Assembly (NCBI GenBank): GCA_030429585.1
Contig: JAUIEU010000001.1
Coordinates: forward strand, 615,994-679,993
From: a bacterium
GTDB taxonomy: Bacteria > Cyanobacteriota > Vampirovibrionia > Vampirovibrionales > Vampirovibrionaceae
DNA: 64,000 bases
Direction of reading: 5' to 3'
Position 1 is the first letter of the stretch, and the number at the start of each line of letters is the position of its first letter. Of this stretch, positions 26,064 through 33,427 are shown one piece after another. Below the pieces are notes generated by a model that saw only the letters and a list, made by a program, of their open reading frames with translations, was not told the DNA's origin and did no database searches. The translations under genes were made by a program, and so were the position numbers.

Positions 26064-27620
26064 CTATTGGGTAGGCGCAAGCTGTTTTAACAGGGGTTTA
26101 TCCATAGCGTTTGGTATGGGCAGCCCTAGCAAAGTAAGCATGGTGGGGGCCACGTGGCTTAAGCCGGCTTCCATGCCAGGGTCGTCAGCCAATTCAATAG
26201 GTTCATTACTAATGGCGATAAAGGGCACCAGATGAGTGGTGTGAGCTGTGTGCGGGCCGCCATCGCTATCTGTCATTTGCTCAATGTTGCCATGGTCTGC
26301 AGTCAGCAACACCGTGCCGCCTTTGGCCAATACTGCTTCTGTCACCTGGCGAATACTCTCATCCACCACGCGCACCGCATCTTCTGCAGCGGCCAGTATA
26401 CCCGTATGGCCCACCATATCTGGGTTGGCAAAGTTCACCACAAACACATCGTATTTATCCGCATCCACGGCGTTTACCACGGTTTCGGTCACCTTAGGCA
26501 GACTCATTTCAGGTTGCTTATCGTAGGTGGCTACTTGTGGCGAGGGTATTAAGCGGCGGAATTCCCCCTCGTAAGGTTGCTCACGCCCGCCATTAAAAAA
26601 GTACGTCACATGGGCGTATTTTTCGGTTTCCGCACAGCGGAACTGCTTAAGCCCAGCCTGGGCAATAAGTTCTGGGAAGATTTCGTCTGGGTAATCCTTA
26701 GGAAAGGCCACCGGCAGCTCAAAGTTTTCATCATAGGTGGCCATAATAGCCATGTGTAGGTTGGGCAAGGTTTTCTCTCGCTCCCAGCCTTTAAAAATAT
26801 CGCCATAGGTTAAGGCCATGGTCAGTTGGCGGGCCCGGTCTGGGCGAAAGTTAGCAAAAATAACCGCGTCATTATCCTGTATCCCCTGGTAGGATAAATC
26901 CGTGACGGATGGGGGTACAAACTCATCGGTAATATCTTGCTCGTAATACCCGGCCAGGGCCTTGGTGCTAAGGAAGTGCCGAGTGCCGTTACCCAGCACT
27001 AAATTATCATACGCTTTTTGGGTACGTTCCCAACGCTTATCCCTATCCATGGCAAAGTAACGGCCACTAATGGTTTGGATTTGGGGGTAATCTAGGTCTA
27101 ATAGCTTTTCTTCAATCAAAAACAGGCTGTCTTCTCCACTTTTCGGGGGCACATCTCGGCCATCTAAAAAGGCATGCACGTTTAGTTTTTCCACACCGTG
27201 GGCTTTGGCTAAATCAATCAAGGCTAACAGGTGCTGCTCATGGCTGTGGACGCCACCAGGGCTAACCAACCCCATTAGGTGTAGCGTGGTGTTGTTGGCT
27301 TTGGCGTGGTTAATGGCCCCTAAAAACGCTTCGTTATGTGCAAAGCTGCCATCCTGTATGGCGTTATCAATTCGGGAGAGGCTTTGATAAAGCACTCGGC
27401 CTGCGCCCAAGGTTAGATGGCCTACCTCGCTGTTGCCCATTTGGCCGGGAGGCAGGCCGACATTAGGGCCACTGGCGTTAATAGGCAGCCATGGGTATTG
27501 GGCAAGCAAACTGGCATAATAGGGCGCCTTGTTGCGGATAGGGTTATCGGTGCAGTCGTCGCAAAGGCCCCAACCATCTAATATGAGCAACATTAACGGG
27601 GTTCGATTGGCCATATCCAC
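26064..27620 (-). CDS. gpmI: 2,3-bisphosphoglycerate-independent phosphoglycerate mutase
   Basis: GpmI interconverts 3- and 2-phosphoglycerate in glycolysis, using two Mn ions. The 518-residue protein has the metal block MLLILDGWG, the phosphoserine nucleophile in MGNSEVGHL (about S64), FLDGRDVPP, and the C-terminal metal block LLTADHGNIE. Length is normal. The start may be the GTG at 27620, which has AAGGA six bases upstream, or the ATG two codons later at 27614. It stands alone, with the SRP RNA gene following. Confidence 0.96.
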   Translation of the reverse strand: MDMANRTPLMLLILDGWGLCDDCTDNPIRNKAPYYASLLAQYPWLPINASGPNVGLPPGQMGNSEVGHLTLGAGRVLYQSLSRIDNAIQDGSFAHNEAFLGAINHAKANNTTLHLMGLVSPGGVHSHEQHLLALIDLAKAHGVEKLNVHAFLDGRDVPPKSGEDSLFLIEEKLLDLDYPQIQTISGRYFAMDRDKRWERTQKAYDNLVLGNGTRHFLSTKALAGYYEQDITDEFVPPSVTDLSYQGIQDNDAVIFANFRPDRARQLTMALTYGDIFKGWEREKTLPNLHMAIMATYDENFELPVAFPKDYPDEIFPELIAQAGLKQFRCAETEKYAHVTYFFNGGREQPYEGEFRRLIPSPQVATYDKQPEMSLPKVTETVVNAVDADKYDVFVVNFANPDMVGHTGILAAAEDAVRVVDESIRQVTEAVLAKGGTVLLTADHGNIEQMTDSDGGPHTAHTTHLVPFIAISNEPIELADDPGMEAGLSHVAPTMLTLLGLPIPNAMDKPLLKQLAPTQ

Positions 27621-27797
27621 AAGGATTCCTTTAAAAGTGAGATAAAAATACCCTGACTACGCTACCAGAAACTAAGGCTGCGTGGAAAGAGATATAAGGG
27701 TGACTAGCATGTTTTTTTGGTTAGTGGTGTTAATCCATTGAGTTCAAAGGATTCTGTGTATTCCCTACCCCTTTGCCAACCTGGTAATACTTACCCT

Positions 27798-28475
27798 ATG
27801 ACCATTGCCCCTGTAACCGCTAAAGCCGCCACCTATTTTGGTAAACAGGCCAAACCGGCTAGCGCTATTGCCCAACCCTTAGCCCAGCAAGCCAGCGACA
27901 CTTTTACTAAAGCCTCACCTCATCAGCCTATCGAAACTCTAGGGCCGCTTGATATCCATACACGGCCTGATAGTTTGTTGGCGAAACGTTTGCGAAACGA
28001 TTTAAAAACTGAACCAGTGGTGTTTATCAGAAAATTTTCGCCCATTGTGCACCAACTGGATGAAGTGGGAAGTTTTCATTGGTATGAGTTTGGTAGAAAG
28101 TTGATTCGCAAGATATTTAAAACAGACCCTGATTTTGTTAAAAATCATGATCTTATTGTAGTTGTAAACCGAAAATCCACATTTGAACCAGATAGAAATG
28201 AGCTTAAAACTCTTGTGCTGAAAATCCAAGAGCTGCGCAGTAAGAAAAAACCAATCACAAAAAAATCTTTTAATGAATTATCATTGGAGTCACTGGAAGG
28301 TGTGGTTGATGATGCCACTATGGCCCACCTCACCAAAGGGGATTTTTATTATGCCCTTATCTCCATGCCCAAGGGCACCTTTAGCAATGAGGCCGCTGCC
28401 AGCCAGGCGCTGGGTACCAACGGCAAACTACCAGGCGGTAGTATTGGCAGTGGCTTATCCATTAGCGATAACTAG
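27798..28475 (+). CDS. Protein of unknown function with AT-rich centre
   Basis: From the ATG at 27798 the product is 225 residues; an upstream TTG at 27717 in the same frame is possible but has no ribosome site. Residues 1-55 are Ala/Pro/Gln-rich, 60-175 look globular and basic (FHWYEFGRKLIRKIF, VVVNRKSTFEPDRNELKTLV), and the end is Gly/Ser-rich. The DNA for the central part (about 28040-28290) is clearly richer in A+T than both ends and the surrounding genes, which may mean an inserted or transferred domain. No family recognised. It converges on the AMIN-domain gene. Confidence 0.55.
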   Translation: MTIAPVTAKAATYFGKQAKPASAIAQPLAQQASDTFTKASPHQPIETLGPLDIHTRPDSLLAKRLRNDLKTEPVVFIRKFSPIVHQLDEVGSFHWYEFGRKLIRKIFKTDPDFVKNHDLIVVVNRKSTFEPDRNELKTLVLKIQELRSKKKPITKKSFNELSLESLEGVVDDATMAHLTKGDFYYALISMPKGTFSNEAAASQALGTNGKLPGGSIGSGLSISDN

Positions 28476-28507
28476 CTCTTTTGTACGCCGATAGCGATCA
28501 GATCTTA

Positions 28508-29899
28508 CTAGTCATAGTTGCGTAGGCTTTTGCTTACCGCACGGGCCCGATGCTTATCGCCATCTTGCTCCATGTAGGCCGCCACATCTCGTAAAAAGTT
28601 TAATACATTAGGGTTGGCAGGCAAGGGCTCGCCAGCTTTGGGCTGTGGCAAAGCCGCGTGGGCTTTAGGCTTGGGTGGAGGGTTGCTGGCCCGGTGGGTT
28701 GCCTCGTTACGGCTCAACCGTTCAAAGTTCATGGGCTGGATAGGGTCGGCCACGGGGGGTAAGGGTTGCCGCTTAGGTTTTGCCACTGGGGGTGCCTGTT
28801 GGGTTTGGTATTGCTGCATGGCTTGTTTAAGTTGGTTTTGCTTTAAGGCCTGCTTATCCACGGTTTGTGGCGCATGGTTTACGGGTTGGTGCAAGCGGGT
28901 TTTAGGCCGCTGAGCATAGGCATTTGCCTTGCGGGGGTGTTGGCGCGGATTAAAGTGATGATCCGCTCCTTCACGCTTGGCACGGCGTTGCTCTGCCAAT
29001 TCCTTAAAGGAGCGCTTGTTTAGCGGGGCTTGTTGGGCAGGCATGCTTGGCAAATGCTCGCTTAAGGTATGGGCCATTGTGCCAGATAACGAGGCCAGCT
29101 TGCGTCGGGCAAACCAAACCAGGCCACCTAACATCACCAAAATAACCGCACCACTGGCAATAGCACCTAGGGGCAGGCCATTAACCATAGCCAATAGCTC
29201 GCCTAAGGCCAAGTTGCTAGAAGAAACGGCAGGTAGCGTGTTGTTGGTATTAGCAAGCAAATCGGTAGTATCAGGGGCAGATTCCCAGGCAGCGGCCGCA
29301 ACTGGGGCGGCTGGGGCAGGCTGGGTTGGTTCTGCTACTGAAACAGGTGTAGACGCAGCGGGTACCACTAGGGCACGGGGCGGTGCTTCCGCCACTGTTG
29401 TTTGGGCAGCCTTAGCTGCTATTGTTGGCATGGGGGCTGGCTTAGCCACTGGTGTAACTTGCTTAGGGGCGGCTTCGGCGATGGGGGCTGGTGGTTGGCT
29501 ATAGGCCATGGGTTGGGGGTATACCACCTGAACCAAGGGCTTGCCTAAACGCTCCCCACGAATGGTCATTTTTAGATTATTGCCACCGTTGGGTTGAAAA
29601 ATCACATGACGAACATCATCGGCCTTGGAAAAATCGGTGCGAACGGTGCGCGGCGTGGATACATCCTTCAGCTCTAACACCAACACACTATCGGTGGCTT
29701 GTAGCACCCGGTGCTGGATAGGTTGCTCGGCGTGGAGCTTAAGCTCGGTGCCATAACGGCTGGTTTCCACCGTTACTTGCTGTAACAGTGTGGCTTGGGC
29801 CCATGCGGTGTGGGTCAGCACCACGGCGGCTAGCAAGCCTAGTAGGGCGGCCCCAGCGGGCTTTGTAATACCATGCCATATACGGGTTAAACGTTTCAT
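28508..29899 (-). CDS. AMIN-domain membrane protein with cytoplasmic Gln/Pro-rich tail
   Basis: The 463-residue protein has a signal peptide (to about 34, ending AWAQA), an AMIN domain (about 36-125, with LLQQVTVETSRYGTELKLHAE and VLVLELKDV), an Ala/Pro/Val linker (about 130-215), one membrane span (about 240-262, AIASGAVILVMLGGLVWF), then a basic, Gln- and Pro-rich tail. AMIN domains anchor periplasmic proteins to the cell wall or to the type IV pilus machinery (PilQ, AmiC). A span after the AMIN region and a long tail recall FimV-like envelope organisers. Role: probable cell-envelope organiser (inference). The near-palindrome at 30058-30075 is upstream. Confidence 0.7.
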   Translation of the reverse strand: MKRLTRIWHGITKPAGAALLGLLAAVVLTHTAWAQATLLQQVTVETSRYGTELKLHAEQPIQHRVLQATDSVLVLELKDVSTPRTVRTDFSKADDVRHVIFQPNGGNNLKMTIRGERLGKPLVQVVYPQPMAYSQPPAPIAEAAPKQVTPVAKPAPMPTIAAKAAQTTVAEAPPRALVVPAASTPVSVAEPTQPAPAAPVAAAAWESAPDTTDLLANTNNTLPAVSSSNLALGELLAMVNGLPLGAIASGAVILVMLGGLVWFARRKLASLSGTMAHTLSEHLPSMPAQQAPLNKRSFKELAEQRRAKREGADHHFNPRQHPRKANAYAQRPKTRLHQPVNHAPQTVDKQALKQNQLKQAMQQYQTQQAPPVAKPKRQPLPPVADPIQPMNFERLSRNEATHRASNPPPKPKAHAALPQPKAGEPLPANPNVLNFLRDVAAYMEQDGDKHRARAVSKSLRNYD

Positions 29900-30057
29900 G
29901 CGCTAACATCCCACCTCGGAAAAATTATGTTTAGGGTCTCTCTAATAACCGGAAGTTAAACCGAACCACTATCAGTCGTATTCCGTGTGCTACTATCAGC
30001 TTACCTGTCGCTCAAGGGGCCTTCATCCATTAAACAGGGGAGCTAGCCCGCCAGGCG

Positions 30058-30075
30058 GTACACCATATAGTGTAG
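30058..30075. promoter_or_regulatory. Near-copy of the 18-bp palindrome
   Basis: GTACACCATATAGTGTAG matches the palindrome at 22867-22884 in 16 of 18 bases and remains nearly symmetric. It lies between the stop of the 30082-30549 gene and the start of the AMIN-domain gene, 158 bases upstream of the latter. Confidence 0.4.
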
Positions 30076-30081
30076 GTCGCG

Positions 30082-30549
30082 TTATTCCGGCTGCTGGGGC
30101 GGTTGTTCCACCCATGTCCACTGGTTGCCCCCATGGGTGGGCTGTATGTATCGGTTATCAAAATACTCGTAGCGGCGGCGGTTTTTACCCTGCCACTGGT
30201 AAATTTTAAAGCGCTGATAATCATCATAGCTGGCAAAGGCGCGGCAATGGCTACGGGCATATTTACGACAGGTCAGTATGGCGCCTGTATCCGGGTCACG
30301 CTCCATTATTTTCCATTGGCCCCACTTACTAATACCTGGGCGTTGCGCCTCCATTAATAAGCGTTGCTCCGCAGGGGTCATGTTTAACACGCGGGTTTCA
30401 TCCACCGGGTCATTCACGTCAAACACGCGGTCACGCCCAGCATCGTGGAAGGCCCAACCTTGGCCACTAACCAGTAATAATGCCACGTATACCAGGCAGG
30501 CACATGCCCACTTAAGCCACTCTTTTGCAAACCAGTGCTGAGTCATCAC
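30082..30549 (-). CDS. Small exported protein of unknown function
   Basis: The 155-residue product has an N-terminal basic stretch and a hydrophobic segment (about 14-33, ACACLVYVALLLVSGQGWAF), an apparent signal peptide. The mature part is rich in Arg, Tyr, Trp and Gln with two cysteines (CRKYARSHCRAF) that could form a disulfide. No family recognised. It lies upstream of the AMIN-domain gene on the same strand, with a 182-base gap containing the near-palindrome, so they are probably separate transcripts. Confidence 0.6.
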   Translation of the reverse strand: MMTQHWFAKEWLKWACACLVYVALLLVSGQGWAFHDAGRDRVFDVNDPVDETRVLNMTPAEQRLLMEAQRPGISKWGQWKIMERDPDTGAILTCRKYARSHCRAFASYDDYQRFKIYQWQGKNRRRYEYFDNRYIQPTHGGNQWTWVEQPPQQPE

Positions 30550-30669
30550 TCTATTCCTTTGCCTTACAAGCTCTCACTATTGTGCCAACCGGTGCCCTTT
30601 TTCGCGAGGGTCAGATAAGGGACATCCCCCTTGTTACACCTACGCCATCTGGGGGGATTCAGCATGGCC

Positions 30670-30699
30670 ACGCTAGAGTTGTTTCGTTCGCCGTATAAT
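30670..30699 (+). promoter_or_regulatory. Probable promoter for the 30737 gene
   Basis: A consensus TATAAT lies at 30694-30699, 38 bases before the ATG at 30737, on the plus strand. No convincing -35 box stands 16-18 bases upstream. AAAGGGGA follows the -10 and would lie near the transcript start. Confidence 0.45.
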
Positions 30700-30736
30700 A
30701 AAGGGGACAGATGCGCCACACCCTTGGTAATACACC

Positions 30737-31690
30737 ATGATAGACCCCATTAACCCTATCCACGCCGCCACAGAGGTGGATAGCTTATGGACCCCAGCGG
30801 CCGCCACCAGCCCCAATGCTACTAAGCCTGCCGATATCCCTGACCCTAAAACCGTGTCTACCGATACATTAAGCGATAGCCAGGCGGCATTTAAACAGCA
30901 TCTTGCCGAATATTTTCGCCTAGGGTACCTCTGGTTTACTATGGGCAATTTTGAAAAAGCCCATTACTATTTGCATTGGTATTTTGTGCATTTGTCTCGG
31001 GCGGGGCAACGCTATAACGATTTTGGCACCCAGGCTTATGGCATAAAGCGCTACGGGGGGCTATTATTTTACAGCATTATTAAAGAGGAACTAGACGGCC
31101 TGAAGGCCAGCGATGCCTTTTTACACAAGCAATTTAGGCAAGAGTTAATGGGCTCGTTAAACGAAGTACCGGAAAACCACCGGCCCCGCATTCATGCCTT
31201 TATCCACCACTTGGAAGAAACCGGCGAGTTGCCTACCCAAGCCGCCATACAACGGCCCATTACCGATAAAACTATTAGCAAAATCACCAAGCTATACCGC
31301 TCACTCCACCTAAACAACTGGGCCCAGCGCTTTAGTTTTTACAGCTTGGTACAACATTGGCGCGCCATTTACCGCTTGCAACAACAAGTCAGCCGCTACC
31401 AGCCCAACCATCAGCCCTTTACCTTTGAGCGAACCGGCCTGCCTGCCATTCCCTTCCAACCCGCTATCGATAAATCGCCACAAAGCCACAAAATACCCCA
31501 TGTAACACCGTATTACTACACCCACAATGTGCACCGGGTAGAACCCATCGATAAAGACCCAGACCAAGAGAAAAAACGCCGAGAACGGGAAGAAAGAGCC
31601 AAAAAGCAGACCGGCCACCCGCATCAGACAACAGGGTCATCCTACGGGCAGCCGAATACTGCAGAGCATCACATCGATTCTTTTGGTTAG
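30737..31690 (+). CDS. Helical protein of unknown function
   Basis: The 317-residue product has a Pro/Ala/Thr-rich first 45 residues, then a helical core (about 50-235) rich in Tyr, His and Leu (YFRLGYLWFTMGNFEKAHYYL), which at that point resembles a TPR hairpin. The tail (about 270-317) is Lys/Arg/Glu-rich and then His/Gly/Gln-rich. No signal peptide. I cannot name a family. Its end overlaps by 4 bases the stop of the convergent gene at 31687, so both ends are tightly packed. Confidence 0.6.
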   Translation: MIDPINPIHAATEVDSLWTPAAATSPNATKPADIPDPKTVSTDTLSDSQAAFKQHLAEYFRLGYLWFTMGNFEKAHYYLHWYFVHLSRAGQRYNDFGTQAYGIKRYGGLLFYSIIKEELDGLKASDAFLHKQFRQELMGSLNEVPENHRPRIHAFIHHLEETGELPTQAAIQRPITDKTISKITKLYRSLHLNNWAQRFSFYSLVQHWRAIYRLQQQVSRYQPNHQPFTFERTGLPAIPFQPAIDKSPQSHKIPHVTPYYYTHNVHRVEPIDKDPDQEKKRREREERAKKQTGHPHQTTGSSYGQPNTAEHHIDSFG

Positions 31691-32004
31691 ATACGACCAT
31701 CCCAATAGCCGCCGTTACGGTCTACCAGGGCATCATAACCACTCCAAAAACGATATGGAGGAATTAGACCCAGTACTGCATGGGTACCAACCTTACGGCC
31801 ACGGTTATCATTAACCGCCTGGCCAATGCCTGGCCAAATCAGAAAGGACAATAAGCCACCCACAACAGAGCGACCCGAAATACCTTCATGGTGTGGTGGA
31901 TAATCATTTACACCATCGCCAGCAAAGGCTTGGCCTGTTAAGCCAGTAAAAGTAACCATACCTGCCAATACGGTGGCAGCTACAACAGATTTAAACAGTT
32001 TCAT
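31687..32004 (-). CDS. Small exported protein with C-terminal YDALVDRNGGYW motif
   Basis: I place the start at 32004 (MKLFKSVVAATV) because AAGGAA lies 8 bases upstream; the frame is open for six more codons. A signal peptide ends at about residue 28 (GQAFA). The 77-residue mature part has a hydrophobic stretch VVGGLLSFLIWPGIGQAVN that may sit in the membrane, then GRKVGTHAVLGLIPPYRFWSGYD. Unrecognised family. Confidence 0.6.
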   Translation of the reverse strand: MKLFKSVVAATVLAGMVTFTGLTGQAFAGDGVNDYPPHHEGISGRSVVGGLLSFLIWPGIGQAVNDNRGRKVGTHAVLGLIPPYRFWSGYDALVDRNGGYWDGRI

Positions 32005-32141
32005 AAAGTGTTCCTTCATCAAACAATACCCTAATACACGACATGGTTATTCGCTGTGCCTAGTGTACGGCGCCGTTGGCAACTGGGCTATAGGCTAGGT
32101 GGTTAATATACAAACACTGCAAAAACAGGTTTGCTGTAACC

Positions 32142-32498
32142 CTACTGCCACGCCTGCTTGCGTTTACCAGAGCCCAGTAAGATTGCCGTGGTAAGGCTAA
32201 GCAATACAGAACCCAACAAGGCATCCCACACGCTGGCCACGCTAAAGCCGGTAATAAAATAGGCGCCCAAGCCAAACAGGGCCGCGTTAATTACTAACGA
32301 AAAGAGCCCCAGCGTTAAAAAGTTAAGCGGCAGGGTAAAAAAGGTAATAATGGGGCGAATGGTGGCATTCATTACCCCAAACAGGGCAATAACCCACAAG
32401 GCAGTGGTAAAGTTAGCCACGGTAATGCCGTGCAATATTTCTGCCATGCCCCACAATATGGCGGCGGATACTAACCAGGCAAATAGCATGTTCATCAT
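32142..32498 (-). CDS. Phage-holin-IV-like (YvlD-type) membrane protein
   Basis: The 118-residue protein has four hydrophobic segments and the family block FGVMNATIRPIITFFTLPLNFLTLG with NAALFGLGAYF. It belongs to the phage holin superfamily IV/YvlD group, which despite the name is mostly chromosomal. Function is unknown; a role in the membrane or stress response is suggested in other bacteria. There is no phage context here. It ends in a short basic tail. Confidence 0.8.
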   Translation of the reverse strand: MMNMLFAWLVSAAILWGMAEILHGITVANFTTALWVIALFGVMNATIRPIITFFTLPLNFLTLGLFSLVINAALFGLGAYFITGFSVASVWDALLGSVLLSLTTAILLGSGKRKQAWQ

Positions 32499-32561
32499 CA
32501 GGGTCGTCTCCGATTGTTAGGGTTAGGCTTAAGGCAGAATCGCGGGGTCGTAGTAAGGAGG

Positions 32562-33158
32562 TTAATCCAGGTAGAAGGTGGTTACCATTTTGTGGTTTTC
32601 TTCCGCGTACTCAATACTCTGCTTTAGGGTATTGCTATCGTGGAAAAGAATAATCACCAATTGCTGGCAGGCATCAATTACTTCTCGGTTGCACAGGCGG
32701 CTGGCGTCCGCTAGGGTCATTTTTTCCCACTCAGGGTGCTCAATAATGTTGGGGATGCCGATCAGCTCGTCTTGTACTTCCGCCGGTTGGCGGCCAATGG
32801 TTTGGGGCAGTACCACCTTAATTTTTTCTGGGTTGGCGCGCTTGGCCCCCCGAATGGCTGCTGCGTTGGTGCCATGGGCACCCCCACTGGTAATCACCGT
32901 GTTGCCTTCTTTGACGAGGGTGTAGGCCAGGCCTTCTAGTAGGTTTTGGTGGGGCAAGGGGATATTACGGCTACCAATAATGGCCACATCCCGCATAGGG
33001 TCTCGAAAAGCGCTAAATTCTGCCGCTAAGCTATCTTCTGGGTCGGGCTCATCCGCATTAGGGGCCGCTGTGCCGGTGGGTACTTGAATAGAGGCTGGAT
33101 CGCCAGAGAGCATGGTGGTGGCAATGGTTAAGCGTTCATCGGGCGTGGAAATCAGCAT
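32562..33158 (-). CDS. SLOG/DprA-like Rossmann protein, cyanobacterial type
   Basis: From the ATG at 33158 the protein is 198 residues; the longer frame begins at a TTG with no support. It contains AIIGSRNIPLPHQNLLEGLAY, VITSGGAHGTNAAAIRGA, KVVLPQTIGRQP and SRLCNREVIDACQQLVIILFHDS. This matches my memory of the cyanobacterial protein often labelled DNA recombination-mediator protein A, a single SLOG (DprA-like) domain without the DprA extra domains. SLOG domains bind nucleotides; whether this one acts on DNA is not known. It is one of the best taxonomic hints in the window. Confidence 0.85.
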   Translation of the reverse strand: MLISTPDERLTIATTMLSGDPASIQVPTGTAAPNADEPDPEDSLAAEFSAFRDPMRDVAIIGSRNIPLPHQNLLEGLAYTLVKEGNTVITSGGAHGTNAAAIRGAKRANPEKIKVVLPQTIGRQPAEVQDELIGIPNIIEHPEWEKMTLADASRLCNREVIDACQQLVIILFHDSNTLKQSIEYAEENHKMVTTFYLD

Positions 33159-33427
33159 GTGGTGGATTACTTTCCTAAAATTAAATACAGGGTTTGCAGG
33201 TATATTAAATAACGGCAAGGTGGACGCCAAATTGCGGGTTGGCCGTTATGCCAGGCACAAGCCCTACAGCTGTAACCGTATCAATGCGTAACGGCTCGTG
33301 GGGCCAGGCAACAAAGCGTGGGCAATATTATAGTACAATGACGCCAGTCTGTGCCAAGTATTGGTTTAATCCGCGCCCTGGGCGATAAGGCACAGCCACA
33401 TTATTTTTACATAGGGAACGAGCAACC

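Noticed and set aside
25930-26235. Plus-strand 101-residue frame across the SRP RNA
   Set aside because: It runs antisense to both the SRP RNA and the end of gpmI. The RNA motif explains the sequence conservation expected there.
32142-32498. Phage lysis gene because of the holin-superfamily label
   Set aside because: This family is mostly chromosomal and the neighbours are ordinary chromosomal genes.
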